Assembly (NCBI RefSeq): GCF_018861315.1
Contig: NZ_JAHLDL010000017.1
Location: 1 to 64,000, forward strand
Length of the DNA: 64,000 bases
Direction: 5' to 3'
Origin: Clostridium bowmanii
GTDB taxonomy: Bacteria; Bacillota; Clostridia; Clostridiales; Clostridiaceae
A program made the translations under genes and the position numbers. Positions 17,364-26,568 of this stretch are shown here, in pieces. The notes beneath the pieces were generated by a model. The model ran no database searches. It was not told the origin of the DNA and saw only the letters and a program-made list of their open reading frames with translations. Position 1 is the stretch's first letter. Every line of letters begins with the position of its first letter.

Positions 17364-17396
17364 ATTAAATACTAGATTTTTAATCTAGTATTTAAT
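17364..17396 (-). repeat. Perfect 15-bp hairpin between rbsB and rbsR
   Basis: ATTAAATACTAGATT (17364-17378) and its exact reverse complement (17382-17396) flank TTT. On the transcript it follows rbsB and precedes the rbsR ribosome binding site, with no U run. It probably stabilises the rbsB message or lowers rbsR expression; an operator role is also possible. Confidence 0.55.
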
Positions 17397-17442
17397 GTTA
17401 GTATTCTATTCTATTATCATTGGGGAAATAATCTTTTTATTA

Positions 17443-18351
17443 CTACTTTTTAAAAAGTTGAAGCCCTACTGGAATCTCCTTTGGAACTGTTTCCCCTTTT
17501 CCGATTTTAATAGCATTGTCTATTGCAACTGATCCCATTAAATCAGGCTTTTGTGCTACAGTAGCAGCCATTTCTCCACGTTGAACTGCAGTTATCGCAT
17601 CCGTATTACCATCAAATCCTACAATAATGACATTTTTATTTTCTGCTTTAATTGCTTCTATAGCTCCTAATGCCATTTCATCATTATGTGCAAATACTGC
17701 ATCGAACTTAGGTATGGCTTGAATAACATTTTGTGTAACATTTAATCCTTTCTGTCTATCAAAATCTGCTGCTTGGCTAGCAACAACTTTAACGCCTTCT
17801 TTTTTATCTACTATATTGTGGAAGCCTTCACCTCTATCCCTCGTAGCCGAAGAACCTGGGATACCCTGCAATTCCACTAGGTTTCTTTTACCGTTTAATT
17901 TTTGGAGTATAAATTTTGCTGCCAGCTCTCCACCTTTTATGTTATCCGAGGCAACATGACAAACAACTTCTCCACCATTGGATTTTCTATCTATTGTAAT
18001 AACTTTTACATTGTTATCGTTAGCAACTTTTATTGAGTTTACAACTGCGTCGCTATCTGTTGGATTGATAATTAAAGTTGTTATTCCCAATTGAACTAAA
18101 TCTTCTACATTGGCCCTTTCCTTTGAGGCATCATTTTGGGAATCTAAGACTACAACCTCATATCCTAGTTCCTTTGCTCTCTTCTCGGCACCTTCTTTTA
18201 GTGAAACAAAGAATGGGTTATTAAGAGTTGATACCACCATTCCAATTTTTTTTTCATCTTTTACTGATTTTTGTGAACTACAGGCAGCCAAAGTTCCAAT
18301 AATTAATGCAATTGATAGTATTAGTGATATTAATTTTGCTCCTTTTTTCAT
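17443..18351 (-). CDS. rbsB: Ribose ABC transporter substrate-binding lipoprotein
   Basis: 302 aa. The signal peptide ends in a lipobox (IIGTLAACSS, Cys about 24), so it is a lipoprotein on the outer face of the membrane. The mature part is a periplasmic-binding-protein type I sugar-binding fold: KIGMVVSTLNNPFFVSLKEG, AVVNSIKVANDNNVKVITID, DAVFAHNDEMALGAIEAI, VIIVGFDGNTDAITAV. It captures ribose and passes it to RbsC/RbsA. The gene follows rbsC by 20 bases. Confidence 0.9.
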   Translation of the reverse strand: MKKGAKLISLILSIALIIGTLAACSSQKSVKDEKKIGMVVSTLNNPFFVSLKEGAEKRAKELGYEVVVLDSQNDASKERANVEDLVQLGITTLIINPTDSDAVVNSIKVANDNNVKVITIDRKSNGGEVVCHVASDNIKGGELAAKFILQKLNGKRNLVELQGIPGSSATRDRGEGFHNIVDKKEGVKVVASQAADFDRQKGLNVTQNVIQAIPKFDAVFAHNDEMALGAIEAIKAENKNVIIVGFDGNTDAITAVQRGEMAATVAQKPDLMGSVAIDNAIKIGKGETVPKEIPVGLQLFKK

Positions 18352-18371
18352 TTAAACCATCCTCTACATTT

Positions 18372-19301
18372 TTATTTGTTCTTTTTTTCTACAATTACTG
18401 CTAGTAAAATAACTAAGCCTTTAATTATTGCTTGATAAAAAGGTGATACATTCACAAGATTAAGTCCGTTATTAAGTACACCTATTATTAAAGCACCTAT
18501 TATTGTACCTACTACACTTCCTTCTCCCCCGGATAGACTAGTACCACCCAGTACAACAGCTGAAATAGCATCTAATTCAAAGCCTACTCCAGCATTTGGA
18601 GAAGCGGAGCCTATTCTACTAGTAACAATTATTCCACTTAAGGCCGCTGCTGCTCCACAAATAACGTATACAAGTGTTTTAATCTTATCTGTATTAATAC
18701 CTGATAATCTTGCTGAATCTTCATTTCCACCTAGTGCATAAAGATATCTACCATATCTAGTTTGACTTAAAATATAATATGCTAGTCCAAATACTATAAT
18801 GGTAAATACAACTGGAATTGGTAGTCCTAAAACCGTTTTATTACCTATAACAGAAAAGCTTTCTCCAAGCCCTGAAATAGGAGTACCATTTGTATATACA
18901 TATGTAACGCCTCTAAAGATAGTCATTGTGGCTAAGGTAACTATAAATGCTTGTATTTTACCTTTTGAAATAAGTACACCATTTATAAGACCTACTGTAG
19001 AACCAATGGCTAAAGCTACTATTATTGCTAAATAAATGTTGCCTGTAGACTTTATTATACTTGCAGCTACAGCACCGCTGATTGCAAGTATAGACCCTAC
19101 TGATAAATCAATTCCTCCTGTAAGAATTACAAAAGACATTCCTATAGCTATAACTGCATTTACTGAAACTTGTGTAAATACATTTTTAATATTTGGTATG
19201 GTTAAAAATCTAGGGGTTATAACTGATATTACCAAACATAATATCAAAAGACCTATTAGTGATTTATACTTTAAAAGTGAATTTTTCAATTTATCATTCA
19301 T
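18372..19301 (-). CDS. rbsC: Ribose ABC transporter permease
   Basis: 309 aa with about nine membrane helices and the family pattern SVNAVIAIGMSFVILTGGID, LSVGSILAISGAVAA, ALGGNEDSARLSGI and LSGGEGSVVGTIIGALIIGV. It forms the ribose channel with RbsA on the cytosolic side. I start it at the ATG at 19301, which has GGAAGGAG 8 bases upstream, instead of an in-frame ATG at 19334 with no site. It lies 41 bases after rbsA. Confidence 0.92.
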   Translation of the reverse strand: MNDKLKNSLLKYKSLIGLLILCLVISVITPRFLTIPNIKNVFTQVSVNAVIAIGMSFVILTGGIDLSVGSILAISGAVAASIIKSTGNIYLAIIVALAIGSTVGLINGVLISKGKIQAFIVTLATMTIFRGVTYVYTNGTPISGLGESFSVIGNKTVLGLPIPVVFTIIVFGLAYYILSQTRYGRYLYALGGNEDSARLSGINTDKIKTLVYVICGAAAALSGIIVTSRIGSASPNAGVGFELDAISAVVLGGTSLSGGEGSVVGTIIGALIIGVLNNGLNLVNVSPFYQAIIKGLVILLAVIVEKKNK

Positions 19302-19342
19302 AATATAAGCTCCTTCCTGAGTGAGGGATATCATTTAAACTG

Positions 19343-20848
19343 TTAATCCTTTATACCTACTGCATATTTCATTATTAATTCTTGTGAAGCTTCTTCCCTA
19401 TGCAGCTCACCGGATATTTCTCCTTCGTGCATAACTAAAATTCTATCACATATTCCAAGTATTTCAGCCATATCAGATGAAATCATGATAATTGCTTTAC
19501 CCATAGCTTTTAATTCATTTAAAACCTCATAGATTTCTTTCTTAGCGCCTACGTCTATTCCCCTAGTTGGTTCATCTATGATTAATACTTTAGGTGCAAG
19601 CATAATCCATTTAGCTAAAATAACCTTTTGCTGATTTCCTCCACTTAAATGTTTGATTAACTGCTCGCTACTAGGCGTCTTTATTGAAAGTTTCTTTATA
19701 TATTCATTTACTGCTTTACTTTCTTCTGTTTTATTTATGCGTTTAGCTCCATTTTCATATTTTTTAAGGTTAGATAAGGTCATATTGTTAGCTACTGACA
19801 TGCCTAAAATAAGACCTTCTTTCTTTCTGTCTTCGGAAAGGTAGCAAATTCCTTTTTCAATAGAATCTTTAGGTGAACAAATATTAACTTCGCAGCCATC
19901 AACAAATATTTTACCAGAAGATTTTTTATATTCTCCAAATATAGTTTTAGCCATTTCTGTTCGCCCTGAACCCATGAGACCCGAAAACCCTAAGATTTCT
20001 CCGCTCTTTGCTTCAAAACTAATATTGCTAACCTTTTTACTAAAGCTTAAGTTTTCGACTTTAAGTATCGCTTGTCCTTCAGCTGATTTCTTGTACGGAT
20101 AAAGTTCTTCTAGTTTTCTACCAACCATCATTGATATTAAATCATCTTTAGTAATATCTTTTGTCTTAACCTCACCAATATATTTACCATCTCTTAAAAC
20201 CGTTATTCTGTCACATATTTGAAATATTTCATCCATTCTGTGCGATATGTACACGATGCTCATATTTTGGCTTTTTAGCTTGGTAATTACTTTGAAAAGA
20301 TTAGTTGTTTCAACATCTGTTAATGCAGTTGTAGGCTCATCCATTATTATTATTTTAGATTTTTTAGAAAGTGCTTTCGCAATCTCTATTAGCTGTTTTT
20401 CTCCTATATTTAAATTTTTAACTAAGGTATCCACATCAATATTGAAACCAATATCTTCTAGCAATTTTTTTGATTTTTCTATTAATTCTTTTTTATTTAT
20501 CCTTCTTGTTATTCCATTAAATCCCTCATTACCTAAGAATATATTTTTCCATATACTTAAATTAGGAAGAAGACTTAATTCTTGATGAATAATTGCTATT
20601 CCATGTTTCTCTGCATCTTTTATCCCTCTTATATCTACTTCAGAACCCTCTATGATAATGCTTCCGCTATCTTTATAATAGACTCCACTTAAAATATTCA
20701 TTAAAGTAGATTTTCCTGCTCCATTCTCTCCAAGTAGAGCTAAAACTTCTCCACTATAAGCTTCTAAACTAACATCTTCAAGAGCTTTTACTCCTGGAAA
20801 GAATTTTGTAACATTTTTCATCTGAAGTAGAGGTTTTGTATTAATCAT
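19343..20848 (-). CDS. rbsA: Ribose ABC transporter ATP-binding protein (tandem ATPase)
   Basis: 501 aa made of two ATPase domains. The first has [24 protein letters not shown] and [11 protein letters not shown]; the second has a degenerate P-loop region (GLMGSGRTE), [15 protein letters not shown] and [15 protein letters not shown]. This tandem arrangement with a weak second P-loop is typical of RbsA/MglA. It powers ribose import through RbsC. GAGGAG precedes the ATG. Confidence 0.93.
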   Translation of the reverse strand: MINTKPLLQMKNVTKFFPGVKALEDVSLEAYSGEVLALLGENGAGKSTLMNILSGVYYKDSGSIIIEGSEVDIRGIKDAEKHGIAIIHQELSLLPNLSIWKNIFLGNEGFNGITRRINKKELIEKSKKLLEDIGFNIDVDTLVKNLNIGEKQLIEIAKALSKKSKIIIMDEPTTALTDVETTNLFKVITKLKSQNMSIVYISHRMDEIFQICDRITVLRDGKYIGEVKTKDITKDDLISMMVGRKLEELYPYKKSAEGQAILKVENLSFSKKVSNISFEAKSGEILGFSGLMGSGRTEMAKTIFGEYKKSSGKIFVDGCEVNICSPKDSIEKGICYLSEDRKKEGLILGMSVANNMTLSNLKKYENGAKRINKTEESKAVNEYIKKLSIKTPSSEQLIKHLSGGNQQKVILAKWIMLAPKVLIIDEPTRGIDVGAKKEIYEVLNELKAMGKAIIMISSDMAEILGICDRILVMHEGEISGELHREEASQELIMKYAVGIKD

Positions 20849-20887
20849 TGGATCTCCTCCTCAAAACTTATTTACCTTACAATACCT

Positions 20888-21283
20888 TTAGAATACGACT
20901 CCTGATTTTAGTATTACATTTGCATAAGGTGTTTGTTCACCAGTTCTTACTACTGCTTTGCAACCTTTTAACTCAGACTTAAGTTCCTCATGAGTTATAA
21001 AAGTGATTTTTACATCTCCAACTGCTTTTTTTATCTCGTTAAATAAGATAGGACTAACTTCAAAAGTTTCCTTAGCCACTATTACTTCCTGTATTTGAAG
21101 TTCTATTAATATCGCTTTTAAAGTTTCAATAAAGCCAGGTATATTTTTAATTAAGGCAATATCTATTCTTTTAATTTCATCTGGTATAGGTAAACCACAG
21201 TCACCTATGGCTAATGTATCTGTGTGTCCCATTTTGGATATCACTTCAGATATTTGTGAATTTAGTAATGCTGTTTTTCTCAT
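20888..21283 (-). CDS. rbsD: D-ribose pyranase
   Basis: 131 aa from the ATG at 21283; GGAGG lies 7 bases before it, whereas the ATG six bases upstream would be too close. Landmarks are [29 protein letters not shown] and the C-terminal [20 protein letters not shown], all strongly conserved in RbsD. It interconverts beta-pyranose and beta-furanose ribose so RbsK can use it. It sits between rbsK and rbsA. Confidence 0.94.
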   Translation of the reverse strand: MRKTALLNSQISEVISKMGHTDTLAIGDCGLPIPDEIKRIDIALIKNIPGFIETLKAILIELQIQEVIVAKETFEVSPILFNEIKKAVGDVKITFITHEELKSELKGCKAVVRTGEQTPYANVILKSGVVF

Positions 21284-21330
21284 GACCATTCCTCCTTGTG
21301 CTTTTCAATGGTAATTATTTGTTACTAATT

Positions 21331-22260
21331 CTAATCTTCCCCGTATAGTGCTATTACCTCTTGCTTCATTGGTATTGATGGTTGTGCTCCCGGTCTTTGA
21401 ACCACTATTGAAGAAACTTTATTACCATACACTATAGCCTTTTTAAGATTTTCATAGTTCAATTCTTCAAACCCTAATTTACTTGCTAATGCTCCAATAA
21501 AACTATCTCCTGCAGCAGTTGTATCAATAGCATTAACCACAAATGCTGGAATCAATTCTGATTTTTCTTTAGTTATTAATGCTGCACCCTTTGAACCTAG
21601 AGTTATTATTACATAATTTACTCCACCTTTTATGAAATCCTCAGCTGCCTTTTTAGCACTTTCTAAATCTACAACTAAAATTCCTGTAAGCTCACACGCT
21701 TCTGTTTCATTAGGAATTATTATATCTGTATACTCCAACAAATTTTTATTTACCTCTTTTGCAGGAGCCGGATTTAGTATTGTTATAATTCCTTTAGATT
21801 TTGCATAAGTGAAAGCCTCCATTGTGATTTCACTAGGTGTTTCAAATTGAGCCACTATTACATCACACTTCTCTATAATTGAATAGCTTTGAACTATCTC
21901 AGCTTTATTAATATTCATATTAGCACCAGCTACCACAACTATTGAATTATTGCCTCTTGAATTAACATTAATTATTGCAGTTCCAGTAGGTTCTTTATTA
22001 TCTTTAAAAACAAAGTCTGTATTTATACCGTCCTGTGCAAGCTTACTTGCCAAATAATCACCATTGCTATCTAATCCAACCTTTCCTATCATGTAGACCT
22101 CTGATCCCATTCGTTTAGAAGCAACAGCTTGATTTGCTCCTTTTCCTCCAGGCATAGTGGTTAAACTTTTTGCAAAAATGGTTTCTCCGACCTTGGGCAT
22201 ATTTTCTACTTTTAATACTATATCAAGATTTAAACTTCCAAGTATGCATATTTTACTCAT
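21331..22260 (-). CDS. rbsK: Ribokinase
   Basis: 309 aa, PfkB family: KICILGSLNLDIV, PGGKGANQAVASKRMG (first PfkB signature), ILNPAPAKEV, IIPNETEAC and DTTAAGDSFIGALAS (second signature with catalytic Asp). It phosphorylates ribose to ribose-5-phosphate. The start at 22260 is chosen because GAGGTG lies 8 bases before it; an ATG six codons upstream overlaps that site. It is the first gene of the ribose operon, 52 bases from the -10 element. Confidence 0.93.
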   Translation of the reverse strand: MSKICILGSLNLDIVLKVENMPKVGETIFAKSLTTMPGGKGANQAVASKRMGSEVYMIGKVGLDSNGDYLASKLAQDGINTDFVFKDNKEPTGTAIINVNSRGNNSIVVVAGANMNINKAEIVQSYSIIEKCDVIVAQFETPSEITMEAFTYAKSKGIITILNPAPAKEVNKNLLEYTDIIIPNETEACELTGILVVDLESAKKAAEDFIKGGVNYVIITLGSKGAALITKEKSELIPAFVVNAIDTTAAGDSFIGALASKLGFEELNYENLKKAIVYGNKVSSIVVQRPGAQPSIPMKQEVIALYGED

Positions 22261-22281
22261 GTCTACATCACCTCGCATTTA

Positions 22282-22340
22282 CTTAACCGATTAACTGAAC
22301 CGGTTAAGTTTATTGTAACCGTTTAAATAATCTTTGTCAA
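22282..22340 (-). promoter_or_regulatory. Ribose operon promoter with three LacI-type operators
   Basis: On the minus strand TTGACA (22335-22340) and TACAAT (22312-22317) are 17 bases apart, a near-perfect SigA promoter. Three AACCG-centred half-palindromes follow: TAACCGTTTA centred at 22320 between -35 and -10, GAACCGGTTAAG centred at 22301 over the start site, and TTAACCGATTAA centred at 22288. They are the probable RbsR binding sites. Confidence 0.8.
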
Positions 22341-22458
22341 CAAACAAATGTTTTTATACGCAAAAAAAATATATATTACGTATAATACAAAGTGAATGCA
22401 TTAATAATAATACATATTTTTTTCTTTTTTATTTAAGAGGGATAATCTCATTACTTAT

Positions 22459-23139
22459 CTATTCAATTTCAATAAATGTTGAATCTAACTCTGTGCAATC
22501 CCATTCTCTATAGAATTGGTCTAAATATTCTTCCATAAATTTATGTCTTTGTACTGCTATAGCTTTACCAGTTTCAGTATTCATTAAATCCTTCAGCAAT
22601 AAAAGTTTTTCATAAAAATGATTAACCGTTGTCCCAATGTTTTTCTTATATTGTTCAAAATCAGTATATTTTTGTGGCCTTATATCAGGATTGTACAATT
22701 CTCTTTCTTTATAACCACCATAAGCAAAAGTTCGTGCAATTCCTATAGCACCTATTGCATCTAATCTATCAGCATCCTGAACAACTTTTCCCTCTATTGA
22801 CTCTTGCAGCGCATTTGTTGTACCGCCTTTAAAAGACATGGTTCTAATTATTTTAGTGACCTTATTAATAATGTCATCATCCACTTCTAAGCTATCTAAC
22901 CACTCCTTAGATAGCTTAGGTCCAATATCACTATTGCCATCATTAAACTTCCAATCTGCAATGTCATGTAGTAGTGCAGTAATCCCCACTACAAATAGAT
23001 CAGCCTTTTCTTTTTTTCCTATATAAATGGACATTTTATAAACTCTTAGCACATGCCAATAGTCATGCCCTGTCCCTTCTCCACCTAGTTTTGATTCAAC
23101 ATATTCTTTTGTTTTATCTATAATTAGGTTTTTATCCAT
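22459..23139 (-). CDS. HD-domain phosphohydrolase (YedJ-like)
   Basis: 226 aa. Metal-binding HD residues are visible as GHDYWHVLRV (about 23-32) and LLHDIADWK (about 57-65), with QDADRLDAIGAIGIARTF (about 137-154) supplying a later Asp; this is the pattern of the YedJ group of HD hydrolases. It probably hydrolyses a phosphate ester of a nucleotide or similar; substrate unknown. Soluble, no signal peptide. It is preceded by AGGAGG and appears to be transcribed separately from the ribose operon that follows. Confidence 0.82.
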   Translation of the reverse strand: MDKNLIIDKTKEYVESKLGGEGTGHDYWHVLRVYKMSIYIGKKEKADLFVVGITALLHDIADWKFNDGNSDIGPKLSKEWLDSLEVDDDIINKVTKIIRTMSFKGGTTNALQESIEGKVVQDADRLDAIGAIGIARTFAYGGYKERELYNPDIRPQKYTDFEQYKKNIGTTVNHFYEKLLLLKDLMNTETGKAIAVQRHKFMEEYLDQFYREWDCTELDSTFIEIE

Positions 23140-23197
23140 AAAATCTCCTCCTAAATACTAAATCGAAAATTCAACTACGCAACCTTTGTTTTTGTTT

Positions 23198-24133
23198 CTA
23201 AAGACTAAATATAAGTGCTACTGAAACTGATAGGATATGTGTTATGTTAATCACTGCAAAATTTTTAACGGAATAAACAAAGGTTTCACTTTTAATATGC
23301 TTTTGGTTGAATAATTTTATGTTCTTGTTCAATGGTATTATAGTTAAGAGCACTAACAGTGATATAATTGGTGAAATCTTCAATATGACTAAAATTATAA
23401 TATCTAAATATCCTATATAATATAATACTTTAAATAGCTTTAATGCATTTTTCACACCTAAATAGTGTGGTAATGTGAACCTATTATTTACTATATCCTC
23501 TTCAACATCACAGATGTTGTTCGCAAGCATTATGTTTGCTATTCCACACATTGTAGGTATGGAAATTAAAAAGATATAGAATACTTCCATTAGGTTTATG
23601 CTAAAGGTTAACCTATTATTAGCATACATAAAAGAAACTATATTTTCATCAAATATATGAATGTAAACTGATAAAAATAAAATTATAAATCCCATAAATA
23701 TACCTGAAAAGATTTCTCCTAAGGGTGTACGTGAAATTGGAATGGGTCCATAGGTATAAAGTATGCCTGCTAAGAATGAAACAATTCCAATTAAAAGTAC
23801 CATTACATTAGTATTTAAAGTTAATAAAATTCCGAAAGAAATTGCCAGTGAAAGCAGTATGAAAATTATAGCTAAGGCTGTGGATTCTTTAATATCACCA
23901 TGAATATTATTTTTATTCTCATGACTTCTCAAAGCTTTTTTGTAGTCGATATAATTGTTAATGCCTGTTGTAGCCATATCGAAGGCCAATAGTGATATAC
24001 TCATAATAATAAAATTCTTTAAATTAAAGCTTTTATATCGATACTGTGAATACAGTGTTCCAACTATAAATGGTATCATACTAGCCAATTTTGTTTTAAT
24101 CTCAATGAACTGAAAGAAACTATTTAAAGACAA
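23198..24133 (-). CDS. UbiA-family prenyltransferase, MenA-like
   Basis: 311 aa with about eight or nine membrane helices. The two Asp-rich UbiA motifs are present as NNYIDYKKALRSHENKNN (about 60-77) and NNICDVEEDIVNNRFTLPHY (about 205-224), the second very like MenA. Such enzymes join a polyprenyl diphosphate to an aromatic head, in MenA 1,4-dihydroxy-2-naphthoate. No other menaquinone gene is seen here. An ApbE flavin transferase and FMN lipoprotein about 7 kb away hint at quinone/flavin electron transfer, but that link is inference. Confidence 0.75.
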   Translation of the reverse strand: MSLNSFFQFIEIKTKLASMIPFIVGTLYSQYRYKSFNLKNFIIMSISLLAFDMATTGINNYIDYKKALRSHENKNNIHGDIKESTALAIIFILLSLAISFGILLTLNTNVMVLLIGIVSFLAGILYTYGPIPISRTPLGEIFSGIFMGFIILFLSVYIHIFDENIVSFMYANNRLTFSINLMEVFYIFLISIPTMCGIANIMLANNICDVEEDIVNNRFTLPHYLGVKNALKLFKVLYYIGYLDIIILVILKISPIISLLVLLTIIPLNKNIKLFNQKHIKSETFVYSVKNFAVINITHILSVSVALIFSL

Positions 24134-24195
24134 TCTAAAGCCTCCCTAATATAATTTGCTTAACTTTGAAATAATGTACCTATTTAATATTATTA

Positions 24196-24534
24196 CTATT
24201 CCCAGGTTGTCCATATCTCTGGTACGTAACCCACGGTGGCTTGTTTTCCATTTCGAACTATGGGAGTCTTAAAAAGTTGTGGGTTTTCTAATAAAATTTC
24301 TTCTTTAGTCTCCTCTCCTCTTATTTTATCTAAATTTAATTTCTTATAATCCTTTGATTTTGTGTTAATTAAATTATTTAAACCTACAGAATTTTTAACA
24401 CTTTGTAACTCACCCTTACTTAGTCCTTTAATTTTTAAATCTATAAATTGATATTTTATTGTTCTTTCCTTAAAATATCGCTCTGTCTTTTGTGTATCAA
24501 AACACTTTTTGGTTCCAAAACACTGAATGTTCAT
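24196..24534 (-). CDS. ArsC/Spx-like protein (YffB type)
   Basis: 112 aa. Thioredoxin-like ArsC fold: MNIQCFGTKKCFDTQKTERY with the catalytic Cys at about 11, then LFKTPIVRNGKQATVGY with the conserved TPIV cis-proline region. The Spx-type CxxC is absent. Members reduce arsenate or act in thiol redox reactions; no ars genes are close, so arsenate reductase activity is not proven. Clear Shine-Dalgarno (AGGAGA). Confidence 0.8.
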   Translation of the reverse strand: MNIQCFGTKKCFDTQKTERYFKERTIKYQFIDLKIKGLSKGELQSVKNSVGLNNLINTKSKDYKKLNLDKIRGEETKEEILLENPQLFKTPIVRNGKQATVGYVPEIWTTWE

Positions 24535-24600
24535 TTCTCCTAGTCTCCTTAAAATGTATTAGTATATGTTTTATGCTCCCACTAATTATAGCATTGATTA

Positions 24601-24629
24601 CTCAACTACGCATACTCGTGACTTCAATT
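24601..24629 (-). repeat. Repeat related to the palindromic element, copy B
   Basis: Read on the minus strand it contains GAAGTCACGAGTATGCGTAG, sharing GAAGTCACGAG exactly with the right half of the element at 133-168. It lies in the gap upstream of the ArsC-like gene, between that gene and a terminator. Confidence 0.4.
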
Positions 24630-24633
24630 AATC

Positions 24634-24678
24634 CATATAAAAAATAACTAGTTAGTATGCTAATCTATTTTTTATATG
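24634..24678 (-). terminator. Hairpin terminator after the permease gene
   Basis: CATATAAAAAATA (24634-24646) and TATTTTTTATATG (24666-24678) are perfect 13-bp arms around a 19-base loop, immediately beyond the stop codon of the minus-strand permease gene. Confidence 0.55.
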
Positions 24679-24684
24679 CTAAAA

Positions 24685-26055
24685 CTATAATATGATAATA
24701 GCCATTATCACTGTTGCAACTATTCCCAACGTAACAGGTATAAAATTCTTTCTAGCTACATCATAGGGTTCAACCTTACATATTCCGGCTGCAGCGACCA
24801 CACTCCAAGGAATTATAGTTCCGCCACCTATCCAGATGGTTATTATTTGACCAAAAGCTGCCACCTTTTCTTTGTCTATAACAATGGCTGTTGAAAATGT
24901 GTGTGCTAAAGTGCCAACTATGGGAAGGCCCGCAAAACCTGAACCACTAAGGCCAAGAAGAGTACTTACTGCTGTTTGTATACCTATAACAGAATATTTG
25001 GATAAAGGTATCCTGCTAGCTGCATATATTCCTATATCACTTAAAATACCACTAGCACCATTACCCAGTATAGCACTTGCTGTGTTTTCACTTCCTAGAA
25101 AAAAGAAAGCACCGATAATAATGATTGGTGCGAATATACTTATACCAAACGCAAAACCACTTTTAATATATTTAGTGACTTCGCCTAATGATGTTTTAAT
25201 ATCAGTATGAACTATAGATGAAATTATCATTATTATTGCTGCAGTTCCACCTATCAAAGCTGTAGATTCTTTGCCTACTAATCCGTACCTTGTTATTAAT
25301 ATTATATCTATTATAAATGCTAAGGGAGTAGCTACTGCTATGAATTTGGGTCCCATAGACTTCATTTGCTTTAATCCTATGGTTTCAGTTGTCCTATCAT
25401 TAACAATAATTTCTGCAAATTTATCTTTCCTCATAAGTATAAATGCTGTGGTTATAGTAACTATACTCATTACTCCCCAAAATGGAAGGCATCCCTTAAT
25501 AAGCCCTAAGGGACTCTCTAAATTCGCAGTTTTAGCAGTTATGGATGGTGCCACTTGAAGAACAAAATCGCTAGATAAGGCTACACCATTGCCAAATATA
25601 CATAAAACTACTGCAGCCCATACAGGAGATAATCCAGATTTTACTGCAACAGGCACCATTAAAGCCCCAACAAAAACCACTGCTGGTGTTGGCCAGATAA
25701 ACAATGAAACCAAAGTCATAGTTATACCTAGAACAAAAAAAGACATGGTTTTGTTTATCATTAATTTCTTCATAGGTTTTATAATTAGCTCATCTGCACC
25801 AATGTCTGTTAATGCGCTAGACATTGCATTAACGAATGCAATAAGGACAACTACTTCAATAAATTCCTTACCAGATATCACTACTGCCTTATATATAATC
25901 TGAATAGCTTTCAGAACATCGCCTGTAAAGATATACCCTATTATACCAATGCCTAAAATACACGGAAGTATAACATCCTTTTTTAGTGTAATTATCACAA
26001 TAATTATTAAAATGATGATTATATACGCATAATGGATTGTGTTTAAATTTATCAT
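24685..26055 (-). CDS. Putative ion-transporter-superfamily permease
   Basis: 456 aa with about 11-12 membrane helices and almost no soluble domain. Recognisable features are a conserved FIWPTPAVVFVGALMVPVA stretch, a glycine-serine-rich LLGLSGSGFAGLPIVGTLAH and IWIGGGTIIPWSVVAAAGIC, which fit the ion transporter (CitMHS/GntP/DctM-like) fold with two re-entrant hairpins. Substrate, perhaps an organic acid, cannot be read. Monocistronic, between an ArsC-like gene and a divergent small gene. Confidence 0.65.
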   Translation of the reverse strand: MINLNTIHYAYIIIILIIIVIITLKKDVILPCILGIGIIGYIFTGDVLKAIQIIYKAVVISGKEFIEVVVLIAFVNAMSSALTDIGADELIIKPMKKLMINKTMSFFVLGITMTLVSLFIWPTPAVVFVGALMVPVAVKSGLSPVWAAVVLCIFGNGVALSSDFVLQVAPSITAKTANLESPLGLIKGCLPFWGVMSIVTITTAFILMRKDKFAEIIVNDRTTETIGLKQMKSMGPKFIAVATPLAFIIDIILITRYGLVGKESTALIGGTAAIIMIISSIVHTDIKTSLGEVTKYIKSGFAFGISIFAPIIIIGAFFFLGSENTASAILGNGASGILSDIGIYAASRIPLSKYSVIGIQTAVSTLLGLSGSGFAGLPIVGTLAHTFSTAIVIDKEKVAAFGQIITIWIGGGTIIPWSVVAAAGICKVEPYDVARKNFIPVTLGIVATVIMAIIIL

Positions 26056-26270
26056 GTGTTTATATTCCTCCTACGTATTTAAAAACAATTAATTTTTATT
26101 ATTTCCGAAAAGAATTTAAAACATGCAATATATAACAAAGCATATATTAATATATAAACAAAGCAAACATTCAAATATATTTCATGACTTTAACTATTAT
26201 TTATGATAGAATTATGACTAACAAAAAATATTTCATAAAACAACGATATTTTTTAAACAAGGAGGCAAAG

Positions 26271-26543
26271 ATGTTAAAAATTTGGGGAAAAATAATTTAT
26301 GATAATAGAATTATTGAGGACGAAGTGTCAGTGTCGGATATTGACGACAGTTATCAAGAAAATTTAAAAGCATGCTTAACAGAATTATGTTATAAATTTG
26401 ACATAGCAACTCCTTACTGGCTAAAATCAAATGTTAATGAATATAATAAAAGACGTAAAACTAGTTTTGATGAAAACAATTTTATAGAGGAAATTCACTT
26501 TGATAAATTTATGATAGAAGAATTAAAGGAAGATGAAAAATAG
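26271..26543 (+). CDS. Conserved hypothetical protein, 90 aa
   Basis: The start is the ATG at 26271, which has AAGGAGG 6 bases upstream; an upstream in-frame ATG at 26184 has no site. The protein begins MLKIWGKIIYDNRIIEDEV and is charged with a C-terminal acidic helix. Similar short proteins beginning LKLWGKI occur in clostridia, with no known function. No membrane segment. Its stop codon lies in the arm of the following terminator. Confidence 0.7.
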   Translation: MLKIWGKIIYDNRIIEDEVSVSDIDDSYQENLKACLTELCYKFDIATPYWLKSNVNEYNKRRKTSFDENNFIEEIHFDKFMIEELKEDEK

Positions 26544-26564
26544 TGCCTGCGCAGGCACTATTTT
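26537..26564. terminator. Perfect palindromic bidirectional terminator
   Basis: AAAATAGTGCCTGC is followed directly by its exact complement, a 14-bp self-complementary stem with T runs on both sides. It separates the plus-strand small gene from the convergent efflux operon, and contains the stop codon of the former. Confidence 0.8.
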
Positions 26565-26568
26565 ATGT

